From an uncultured Bacilli bacterium (GTDB lineage: Bacteria > Bacillota_I > Bacilli_A > RF39 > UBA660), in the NCBI GenBank assembly GCA_934101445.1, contig CAKORQ010000003.1, positions 1 through 23,445 of the forward strand: a stretch of DNA of 23,445 nt, given 5' to 3'. Below, in pieces: positions 1 through 6,591 of the stretch. The notes under the pieces were generated by a model. It was not told the origin of the DNA. It made no database searches and saw only the letters and a list, made by a program, of their open reading frames with translations. Positions within the stretch are counted from its first letter, which is position 1. Every line of letters starts with the position of its first letter. Position numbers and translations under genes: made by a program.

Positions 1-306
1 TATGGGGGAAATTATGCCGAATACTTCTCGTTCATGGCCCCTTATAAATTGCAAGAAGAAATGATAAAATATGCTATTGAAAAGAAAATGAACTATTATG
101 ATTTTGGCGGTATTTCTGGAAACTTTACCCCGGGTACTCCCGAATACGGTGTATACGAATATAAACGTGGCTACGGTGGCTTTGTAATTGAATACATTGG
201 CGAGTTCGACTTAGTTATTAATAAACCTTATTATTTAGCATATAAATATGGATTAAGTATGTATCGTACATTTAGAAAACTAGTTTATAGAAATAAGAAA
301 AATTAA
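1..306 (+). CDS. FemAB/MurM-type peptidoglycan bridge aminoacyltransferase, C-terminal fragment
   Basis: The reading frame is open from the first base, so the gene starts upstream; about 101 residues are visible. FemAB-family enzymes (GNAT-like fold) add amino acids from aminoacyl-tRNA to the peptide branch of lipid-linked peptidoglycan precursors on the cytoplasmic side of the membrane. The visible part resembles the family's C-terminal end: a Y-G-G-N-Y segment leading into A-P-Y-K-L-Q, then Y-Y-D-F-G-G-I-S-G, then Y-G-V-Y-E-Y-K-R-G-Y-G-G and an E-Y-I-G-E-F-D-L segment. It ends with a basic tail. An ATG at 34 exists but lies inside the conserved domain and has no ribosome site, so it is not the start. 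Which residue is added (Ala, Ser or Gly) cannot be told from this end. A terminator overlaps the stop codon. Confidence 0.82.
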   Translation, partial: YGGNYAEYFSFMAPYKLQEEMIKYAIEKKMNYYDFGGISGNFTPGTPEYGVYEYKRGYGGFVIEYIGEFDLVINKPYYLAYKYGLSMYRTFRKLVYRNKKN

Positions 307-340
307 CCGAATTAACTTAGATTTGGTTAATTTTTCTTTT
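301..340 (+). terminator. Intrinsic terminator after the FemAB-type gene
   Basis: AATTAACC at 301-308 can pair with GGTTAATT at 325-332; a shorter alternative stem uses 310-316 with 326-332. A T-rich tract (331-340) follows directly. The stem overlaps the stop codon. Confidence 0.7.
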
Positions 341-356
341 AAATTTCATAAATTAA

Positions 357-365
357 TGGTATGAT
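357..365 (+). promoter_or_regulatory. Extended -10 promoter element before cysS
   Basis: TG-G-TATGAT (357-365) matches an extended -10 element. No good -35 box is visible at the usual distance. Transcription would begin near 371, leaving a leader of about 20 nt with GAGGG (381-385) six bases before the cysS ATG. Confidence 0.5.
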
Positions 366-391
366 TTTCTTAGTTAGAAAGAGGGAATATT

Positions 392-1702
392 ATGCGTATT
401 TATAACTCACTTACAGACAAACTAGAGGAATTTAAACCAATTAAAGAAGGCAAAGTTAGTATGTATGTTTGTGGACCTACTGTCTACAATTATGTTCATA
501 TCGGTAATATGCGCCCGGCTATTACATTTGATATGGTAAGAAATTACTTAGAATATCTAGGTTACGAAGTAACTTATGCTTCTAACTTTACTGATATTAA
601 CCCTAAAATTATTAAAGCCGCCCAAGAACTTGGGATTACAGAAAGAGAAGTAGCCAATAAATTTATTGCAGCCTATTTAAAAGATTTAGAAGATTACCAA
701 TGTGGAAAAATAGATATCCACCCTACCGTTTTAGAAAATTTAGATAATATTTATACATTTATTCAAAAATTGATTGACAAAGGTTATGCCTATGAAATTG
801 ACGGCGACGTCTATTTCCGTGTAAATAAAATTAAAGACTATGGGTGCCTTTCCAATAATAACTTAGATGAATTAGAAAGTGGCGCTCGTCTAGAAATAGA
901 TGAAAAAAAAGAAGATCCACTTGATTTTGCTTTGTGGCGCAAATCAACCGAAGGTGAATATTTTATTTCTCCTTGGGGTCAAGGCATACCTGGTTGGCAT
1001 ACCGAATGTGTTGTTATGATTAACAGTATTTTTGGCGAAAAAATCGATATTCATGGTGGCGGAGTTGACTTGAAATTCCCTCATCATGAAAACGAAATAG
1101 CGCAAAGTATGGCATTAAATAATAACCACTTAGCCAACTACTGGATGCACAATGGTCATATTAACGTTGAAGGAGTTAAAATGAGTAAATCTCTAGGAAA
1201 CTTCATTCTAGCCAAAGATTTTATTAAAAATAGTAAGGCCAATATTGTAAAACTTGCTATGTTTAAAACTCATTATCGTTTACCCTTTAATATAAAAGAA
1301 GAATTATTTAAAGAATGTGGTCTTTTAAACGATAAAATTTATAATACTTTAAAACAAGCCAATCTCCAAATAGAAATAAATGATATTGCTATAAATCAAA
1401 TAAAACAAGATGAAAAAATTAATGAAATTATGGATGAAGACTTTAATACCCCAAATTTAATTACTTATCTTTTAGAACTTATAAAAGAATTAAATATGGC
1501 TCTTCGTAATAAAGGAAAAATCGGTTTATTATATGATAAAATCAATTTAATTATCAATATTCTTGGGCTTCATTATGATTTAAAAAAATTAAGTAAAGAT
1601 GATAAAGAAACTTACAAAAAATGGTTAGATGCTAAAGAAAATAAAGATTATGCTAAGGCTGATGAACTAAGAGCAATCTTAGTAAATAATAATATACTTT
1701 AG
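392..1702 (+). CDS. cysS: Cysteinyl-tRNA synthetase
   Basis: Charges tRNA-Cys with cysteine in an ATP-dependent reaction in the cytoplasm; a class I aminoacyl-tRNA synthetase. The HIGH-type signature appears as H-I-G-N at residues 36-39 and the KMSKS loop as K-M-S-K-S-L-G-N. The active-site zinc ligands that select cysteine are present: Cys27 in Y-V-C-G-P-T-V-Y-N, a Cys in W-H-T-E-C, and the His/Glu cluster in F-P-H-H-E-N-E. At 436 residues it is slightly shorter than typical bacterial CysRS (about 460), with the missing length in the C-terminal anticodon-binding part. The start is supported by GAGGG six bases upstream. A YugP-like gene follows 23 bases after the TAG stop and probably shares the transcript. 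In many Bacilli cysS is followed by mrnC and rlmB, which are not here. Confidence 0.97.
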   Translation: MRIYNSLTDKLEEFKPIKEGKVSMYVCGPTVYNYVHIGNMRPAITFDMVRNYLEYLGYEVTYASNFTDINPKIIKAAQELGITEREVANKFIAAYLKDLEDYQCGKIDIHPTVLENLDNIYTFIQKLIDKGYAYEIDGDVYFRVNKIKDYGCLSNNNLDELESGARLEIDEKKEDPLDFALWRKSTEGEYFISPWGQGIPGWHTECVVMINSIFGEKIDIHGGGVDLKFPHHENEIAQSMALNNNHLANYWMHNGHINVEGVKMSKSLGNFILAKDFIKNSKANIVKLAMFKTHYRLPFNIKEELFKECGLLNDKIYNTLKQANLQIEINDIAINQIKQDEKINEIMDEDFNTPNLITYLLELIKELNMALRNKGKIGLLYDKINLIINILGLHYDLKKLSKDDKETYKKWLDAKENKDYAKADELRAILVNNNIL

Positions 1703-1725
1703 GGATATAAAGTAATAGGAGTAAA

Positions 1726-2400
1726 ATGGATACATTATTAATAGTTTTAATTATACTAATACCTTTGATAGCCCAAATAAAAATAACTAGTTGCTATAAT
1801 AGATATAAACAAGAAAAAAATTCTTGTAAATTAACAGGACAAGAAGTAGCCAGAAAAATACTAGATGAAAATGGTTTAAATGATGTTCATATCGTGGAAA
1901 TAAAAGGTGAACTAACTGATCACTATGATCCTACAAGAAAAGTAGTGCGTTTATCAACTGCAATTTTCCATGGAGAAACCATTGCGGCAGCCTCAGTGGC
2001 GGCTCATGAATGTGGTCATGCTATCCAAGATAAAGAAAATTATACATTCCTAAAAATCCGCTCAGCCATTTATCCGGTTGTAAATGTAGCTACCAATATT
2101 TCTTATTATATAATTTTTGCAGGCCTTTTATTGCAAGCCTTCAAAATGGCTTATATAGGCATTGGCTTAACTTGCTGTGGATTACTATTTCAATTAGTAA
2201 CATTGCCTGTGGAATTTGATGCTTCTAAAAGGGCTTTAAATAAGTTAGAAGAATATAATCTCCTAGCCAAATCCGAAATAGATGGCGCTAAAAATGTTTT
2301 ATCAGCCGCTGCCCTAACTTATGTGGCCGGTGTTTTAGCCTCAATATTACAAATATTAAGACTTTTCTTAATTGTTCGTAATGAGGATCGTGATAATTAA
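1726..2400 (+). CDS. yugP: YugP-like neutral zinc metallopeptidase, membrane-embedded
   Basis: Member of the Zn_peptidase_2 family (B. subtilis YugP type), whose physiological substrate is not established. The zinc-binding H-E-C-G-H motif is at residues 94-98, and a downstream E-F-D-A segment around residue 163 supplies the expected third ligand. Hydrophobic stretches at about 3-20, 112-135, 138-160 and 195-218 indicate an integral membrane protein. The length of 224 residues matches the family. AGGAG (1717-1721) lies just before the ATG. It follows cysS by 23 bases and has its own terminator, so it is probably expressed from the cysS promoter. The family assignment is firm; the cellular role is inferred only as membrane-associated proteolysis. 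Confidence 0.9.
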   Translation: MDTLLIVLIILIPLIAQIKITSCYNRYKQEKNSCKLTGQEVARKILDENGLNDVHIVEIKGELTDHYDPTRKVVRLSTAIFHGETIAAASVAAHECGHAIQDKENYTFLKIRSAIYPVVNVATNISYYIIFAGLLLQAFKMAYIGIGLTCCGLLFQLVTLPVEFDASKRALNKLEEYNLLAKSEIDGAKNVLSAAALTYVAGVLASILQILRLFLIVRNEDRDN

Positions 2401-2404
2401 TGAG

Positions 2405-2430
2405 AACTTCTGAATTTTGGAAGTTTTTTT
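2405..2430 (+). terminator. Intrinsic terminator after the cysS/YugP-like pair
   Basis: AACTTC (2405-2410) pairs with GAAGTT (2420-2425) across a nine-base loop, followed by a run of Ts to 2430. Confidence 0.8.
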
Positions 2431-2450
2431 AATTATAACTTTTACCATAG

Positions 2451-2480
2451 TTAAGAAAAAACTTTCTATTTGCTTATAAT
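2451..2480 (+). promoter_or_regulatory. Promoter of the 2630-5540 operon
   Basis: A perfect TATAAT is at 2475-2480, with a weak -35 candidate TTAAGA at 2451-2456 (18-base spacer). It lies just after the preceding terminator, and transcription would begin near 2487. That leaves a leader of about 140 nt before the first start codon. Confidence 0.6.
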
Positions 2481-2487
2481 AGAAGTT

Positions 2488-2602
2488 AATAACTAAATAT
2501 CGGAGTTATTGGTTAAAAGATAAACACTAAGACATTATCATAAGAAAAACTAGAAATTATGGGTCCAAAGATTTTTGCTTGTAAATTTCTCTTATTTGTG
2601 TT
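2488..2602 (+). ncRNA. Structured 5' leader, candidate cis-regulatory RNA
   Basis: A hairpin at the predicted 5' end pairs AATAACT (2488-2494) with AGTTATT (2504-2510). A second, larger fold nests three helices: AACAC 2523-2527 with GTGTT 2598-2602, ATAAG 2540-2544 with CTTAT 2591-2595, and AGAAATT 2552-2558 with AATTTCT 2584-2590. A small apical CAAA/TTTG hairpin (2566-2577) is possible. Nearly all unpaired bases are on the 5' side: 12 and 7 nt there, against 2 and 0 nt on the 3' side. The GGGGG ribosome site (2619-2623) lies just outside. I do not recognise a known riboswitch consensus. The pairings are seen in the sequence; the regulatory role is inference. Confidence 0.4.
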
Positions 2603-2629
2603 AATATAACAGCCGAATGGGGGATATAT

Positions 2630-2884
2630 ATGAGAATCGGTGATACTAAAGTTATCGATAACGTAAATTATCTCATCTTAGATATACTAGAAAAAAATAA
2701 TAATATTTATGTTATGGTTACGAAATTAAATGAAAATAATGAACCAACAATGGATGAATACAAAATATATAAAATAGCAGAAGATAATTGGCAATTAGAA
2801 GAAAACAGTAAAATTATAAATGAATTATTGCCAATTTTTACAAAGAATATTAACAGTATGTTAAATAAGTTAATGGGGGAATAA
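2630..2884 (+). CDS. Small acidic protein of unknown function, first gene of the operon
   Basis: Encodes 84 residues with no signal peptide or membrane segment. The predicted pattern is mostly beta strands followed by a C-terminal helix: D-N-V-N-Y-L-I-L-D, then I-Y-V-M-V-T-K-L, then E-Y-K-I-Y-K-I, then L-L-P-I-F. The layout recalls DUF1292-type small proteins, but the match is loose. It can be aligned by eye with the 85-residue protein at 5283-5540 in strand order, length and a shared F-T-x5-6-L ending, so the two may be paralogues. The start is well supported by GGGGG (2619-2623) six bases upstream. Its last codons carry a GGGGG (2875-2879) that serves the next gene, so the two are probably translationally coupled. 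Function unknown. Confidence 0.75.
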   Translation: MRIGDTKVIDNVNYLILDILEKNNNIYVMVTKLNENNEPTMDEYKIYKIAEDNWQLEENSKIINELLPIFTKNINSMLNKLMGE

Positions 2885-2886
2885 AA

Positions 2887-5283
2887 ATGAAAAAAGATAT
2901 AGTAAAATTAAGTGAAGAAGAATATGAGTATTTAAAAAGTATAGATTTAAATTTAACAAAAGATGCTGAAATCTACTTTGATTATGATTTAATCATGGCA
3001 AATATTGATAAAACTCCAAAAGAAATAATGCAAATGGACGATACTATCGATAGAAGGGTTTTATCGTGGTTTGATAAATTATTTGCCCAAAATCTAGAAG
3101 ATTTTTTTGAAGACTATTATAAAAATGATTTATGTGGCAGCAAAGCACCTGGCAATGAAAAATGTCCACTAAACAATAAAGAAAGCAAAGAATATAAAGA
3201 CTACATTAATTATAAAAAAATATTTGCTTTATCTTTAAAAACTATGGCCGCTGGCAAAACTAAAGAAATGCAAAAAGCCTATGATGCTGCCGGCAATATT
3301 TGTGAAATTGAAAACGAAACAGCAAAAGAATACACAAGTTCTATGAAAGATCTTATTGGTGATGTTTTTATTAAACCTGAGGCTGATTATATATCTATTG
3401 ATAGCAAAATAGAACTTTATAAGAAAGTATTAAAAGATGGCAAAAAGCCTAAATTTAAATCAAGTATCGGCTTTAACGATATTATGCAAATAGTAGAAAA
3501 CGTCCTTGATAATAAAGAACTTACTGAAGATGAGGCGGAAATTGCTAATTATATCGCTGATGCTATCGGTTATGATAGTATTTGTGATGTTCTAGATCCT
3601 AAGAGTAATTATTATAGCGAAAATTATTTAGATTTGTTATTCGTTATTAGAGCCCTAGCCGACAGTTCGCAAAAAAAAGATTACTCTAAAATATATAAAC
3701 AAGTTTTATCTTTAAAAAATAGTCCATCTCAAGACATTGAAGACCTAATGCCCAAGGAATATAATGATACCGAAGTTGGAAAAGCTCTTTTAGAGATAGA
3801 TGCCTACATTATTGGTACGAACGTATCTAATATATATCAGGAATATAGTCAATATGTTATTAATAATGCTAATAAATTTGGAACTTTAAAAAATACCGAT
3901 GGCTTAACCAAAGAAGAAATATCATCTAAAAATAAAGAATATTTTGAGCAAAAAGATCATGGAAAAGAGACAATTTATCATGTGGATTTTGCCGATGGTA
4001 CTTATGAGATTACTCCTAAATTAACCGAAAATGAGGTTAATGCTGATAAAAAAATAATTGCGGAAACTCGTAATAAATTAGAAGATGATAATGCTAAACA
4101 AGCACTTACTAGTGATTTAATATCTATTGTTGATAAATTAATATCGAAGAAAACTTTAAATGAAAAAGAAAAAGCGTTATTAACAAGTAATGGCCTTGCT
4201 GAAGATTCAAGTGTAGAAACCTTAAAAGCTAAGAAAACTGAATTAGAAAATACCTATAAAGAATTACATGCTAAAGAAGCCACTAGAATTAAGAAAATTA
4301 AAACCTTAGCCAAAGCCGATAATATTCTGGGCTATAAGAAAAAATCAACTAAAAAAACAAGTAAAGAAATTTTTAAGTCACCTGCTTTAGAAAAATGGTC
4401 AAAAAATATTGCTAAAGTAGCCTTCCCATTTTTAGGCGGAGCGATTGGTGCTAATCTAGCCTTCGTCTTAGGACCTGTTGGCATTGTTGCTACTAACGCA
4501 ATTGGCCTTTTCATTATTACTCAGGCTAGAGCCTATGCTAATATTTTAGAAGAACAGGAATTAAATGGCGATGAAATAGAAATAGAATCTATTGAAAAAC
4601 CAACTAATAAAGTTTGCAATAAAGTAAGTAGTTTACTTCGTAAAGCCCATTTAGATAAAATTGCTAAATTTAATATGTTTGAAAAATTATCTAATACCAG
4701 ATTTAAAGCAGTAAATGAATTCTTTAGCAATAAAGATGTTCTAAGAATTATTGCTAACACCGTAACAACTGGTTTAATTACCATGGATCTTGGGGCTTTG
4801 AAAAATGCTGTTTCTAATAAACTTGCCGCTAATAACCAAAATAGTAATACGGTTGATAATTCAGGTAAAGAAACTCCTAATCAAAATGTATCCAATACTC
4901 CAGCCGATAAAACCCCAGATGTTAACTCTACATATCAAGAACCAGCCGCGCCATCTCTAAAATTAGGTGACAATATTGGCTCTGATAGTCAAATTATCAA
5001 TGGGTATAAAACATCTTATGATGCTTATAATTGTGTAAACTCTGTTCATTTAAATCAAAATATAATGAGTGATGGTAATACTATTATTAAGAACCTTTTC
5101 TATAATAATAATGGGGTAATGGAAAAATTACCTATTAATCAAGGTGAAGACATTGCTGATGCTTTGACTAGACTAGGAATTGATCCTAAAGATGTTGTTG
5201 CCAACCTTACTAATGCCAGTGGTAAAGGCAGAGCCTGGGCTAGCATTAATGATGTAGCCAGAACTCTAGGAAGAAGTCTATAA
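2887..5283 (+). CDS. Large membrane-anchored protein of unknown function
   Basis: I do not recognise this 798-residue protein. Residues 1 to about 500 are hydrophilic, largely helical and rich in Lys/Glu, with a likely coiled coil around 385-470. A glycine-rich hydrophobic hairpin at 511-547 (F-P-F-L-G-G-A-I-G-A then V-G-I-V-A-T-N-A-I-G-L-F-I-I) looks like one or two membrane segments, and 618-638 may be another. A low-complexity Asn/Thr/Pro/Asp linker (about 649-690) leads to a compact C-terminal domain to 798. There is no N-terminal signal peptide, so the long N-terminal part is probably cytosolic and the C-terminal domain possibly outside; this topology is inference. It begins two bases after the preceding stop and shares one base (TAATG) with the next start, so three genes are tightly coupled. 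Confidence 0.8.
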   Translation: MKKDIVKLSEEEYEYLKSIDLNLTKDAEIYFDYDLIMANIDKTPKEIMQMDDTIDRRVLSWFDKLFAQNLEDFFEDYYKNDLCGSKAPGNEKCPLNNKESKEYKDYINYKKIFALSLKTMAAGKTKEMQKAYDAAGNICEIENETAKEYTSSMKDLIGDVFIKPEADYISIDSKIELYKKVLKDGKKPKFKSSIGFNDIMQIVENVLDNKELTEDEAEIANYIADAIGYDSICDVLDPKSNYYSENYLDLLFVIRALADSSQKKDYSKIYKQVLSLKNSPSQDIEDLMPKEYNDTEVGKALLEIDAYIIGTNVSNIYQEYSQYVINNANKFGTLKNTDGLTKEEISSKNKEYFEQKDHGKETIYHVDFADGTYEITPKLTENEVNADKKIIAETRNKLEDDNAKQALTSDLISIVDKLISKKTLNEKEKALLTSNGLAEDSSVETLKAKKTELENTYKELHAKEATRIKKIKTLAKADNILGYKKKSTKKTSKEIFKSPALEKWSKNIAKVAFPFLGGAIGANLAFVLGPVGIVATNAIGLFIITQARAYANILEEQELNGDEIEIESIEKPTNKVCNKVSSLLRKAHLDKIAKFNMFEKLSNTRFKAVNEFFSNKDVLRIIANTVTTGLITMDLGALKNAVSNKLAANNQNSNTVDNSGKETPNQNVSNTPADKTPDVNSTYQEPAAPSLKLGDNIGSDSQIINGYKTSYDAYNCVNSVHLNQNIMSDGNTIIKNLFYNNNGVMEKLPINQGEDIADALTRLGIDPKDVVANLTNASGKGRAWASINDVARTLGRSL

Positions 5284-5540
5284 TGAAAGATAAAATAATT
5301 AATTTAAAAGATGGAACTTCTATTTATATAGCCGATGAAATGGATTATCAAGGTCGAAGATATGTTTATGGCTTACAATATGACAAAATGACAGCAAATG
5401 TTACCGCCAAATATTATATTTTAGAAGTAGTTGTTAGCGACAATAAACTAAAATTAAAAAAAATAGAAGATAAAACTTTAAAAGATGAAATTTATACTAA
5501 ATTTACGTCTAAACAATTTGCTAAAATATTAGAAGATTAA
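5283..5540 (+). CDS. Small protein of unknown function, third gene of the operon
   Basis: Encodes 85 residues, soluble, rich in Lys and Asp. Its start codon overlaps the stop of the 798-residue gene (TAATG), a classic sign of translational coupling. An AGGA/AGAAG purine stretch (5268-5276) inside the upstream gene can act as ribosome site. The protein has a D-G-T-S-I-Y-I-A-D opening, a central R-R-Y-V-Y-G-L strand, Y-Y-I-L-E-V, then K-I-E-D-K and a C-terminal K-F-T-x5-I-L. The order of elements is like that of the 84-residue protein at 2630-2884, and both loosely resemble DUF1292-type proteins. A strong terminator follows at once, so it closes the operon. Function unknown; a role as partner of the large protein is inference from context. 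Confidence 0.78.
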   Translation: MKDKIINLKDGTSIYIADEMDYQGRRYVYGLQYDKMTANVTAKYYILEVVVSDNKLKLKKIEDKTLKDEIYTKFTSKQFAKILED

Positions 5541-5545
5541 TTAAG

Positions 5546-5574
5546 AGTTTTGCATTTTTGTGCAAAACTTTTTT
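5546..5574 (+). terminator. Strong intrinsic terminator closing the three-gene operon
   Basis: AGTTTTGCA (5546-5554) pairs perfectly with TGCAAAACT (5561-5569) over a six-base loop, with T's through 5574. Confidence 0.9.
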
Positions 5575-5605
5575 CTAAAATATAGAATAAAAAAATATCC
5601 TAATG

Positions 5606-5611
5606 TATAAT
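5606..5611 (+). promoter_or_regulatory. -10 box of the alpha/beta-hydrolase-like gene
   Basis: TATAAT at 5606-5611 follows the previous terminator; no clear -35 box. Transcription would start near 5618, after the first ATG at 5616, which favours the internal ATG at 5628 as the true start. Confidence 0.5.
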
Positions 5612-5627
5612 AATTATGAGGTTTAAT

Positions 5628-6533
5628 ATGCATGAAGTAATAACAGTACAAAAATTTAGTGAAAATGAATGGCTTATTGATGGCATTTTCGAGGGAAATC
5701 CGGAAGCTTCAAATATCGTAATCATGCTTCATGAAGGCGGATACAATAAAGATGAAAATGGCCTTTTTCCTGTAATTGAAGAAAACAAAATAAAAAAAGA
5801 AAATAATAAAATAGTATTTCAAACTAAAACTTATGGAAACTACGAAATCTTAGCAAATTCTTTAATTAAAAATGCCGAATTCGCAACATTCCGCTACGAT
5901 CTTCGCAATCACAACAAAAGTATAGTAAATGATACGATGGATAAACGGGATACTCTGTATCTGCGCCTGGCTAAAGACCTGCGTGATGTTATTAAATATT
6001 TAAAAAATAAGTATCCCTTTAAAAAAATATATTTTATTGGAACCGGCGTAGGAGCCTTAGTAATTGAATACTACTTAACTAAAGTAAGGGAAATACCTCT
6101 AGATAGCATAAAACAAATTTACTTAATCTGCCCTAATTCGCCAAAGATAATTTATAATCTTGATCCTAAATATCCCTTTAGTTATCAAAAACAAGAATTC
6201 TTACTTCAAAATAATACCCAATTTACCAAAATAAAAGGTATATTTGAGGGGAAAAAAACTATCTATGAGGCTGAAGAAAATTATGATATAGAAATAGAAT
6301 TTGCTAAATTACAATTAACAACTAACTACTATTTATCAGCCACAGATAAATTAATTCCTGTAGAACTTTATCTTAAAATAATAACTAAAGTTAAAGAAAT
6401 AAATCATAATATTCAGTATGAAGTTATCACTAAATTAAAAGATTATGGTAATACTGATCATGGTTTATATGATAAAGAATCAAGTATATATCTTTTAAAA
6501 CAAATTTATCAAAGTATTGTTGATAACTATTAG
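5628..6533 (+). CDS. Alpha/beta-hydrolase-fold protein lacking the nucleophile serine
   Basis: A 301-residue protein with alpha/beta-hydrolase landmarks: V-I-M-L-H-E-G-G (31-38) at the first core strand and oxyanion region, R-Y-D-L-R-N-H-N-K-S (89-98) like the usual D-L-R-G-H-G-x-S, a strand leading to F-I-G-T-G-V-G (136-142) at the nucleophile elbow, S-A-T-D-K (237-241) for the acid, and T-D-H-G (277-280) for the catalytic His. The elbow should read G-x-S-x-G but has Gly140 where Ser belongs. Asp240 and His278 remain. It may be non-hydrolytic, use another residue, or bind a ligand. The start at 5628 is chosen over 5616 because GAGG (5618-5621) sits six bases before it and the -10 box abuts 5616. 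No signal peptide, so cytoplasmic. Substrate unknown. Confidence 0.72.
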   Translation: MHEVITVQKFSENEWLIDGIFEGNPEASNIVIMLHEGGYNKDENGLFPVIEENKIKKENNKIVFQTKTYGNYEILANSLIKNAEFATFRYDLRNHNKSIVNDTMDKRDTLYLRLAKDLRDVIKYLKNKYPFKKIYFIGTGVGALVIEYYLTKVREIPLDSIKQIYLICPNSPKIIYNLDPKYPFSYQKQEFLLQNNTQFTKIKGIFEGKKTIYEAEENYDIEIEFAKLQLTTNYYLSATDKLIPVELYLKIITKVKEINHNIQYEVITKLKDYGNTDHGLYDKESSIYLLKQIYQSIVDNY

Positions 6534-6591
6534 TAAATAATAAACCTTTTATAAATAATATTTACTGTAATTAAAAGAAAGGAAAATGAAA

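Noticed and set aside
4332..4784. Two antisense open frames within the 798-residue gene.
   Set aside because: They mirror a well-formed coding sequence, with no ribosome sites and no recognisable product.
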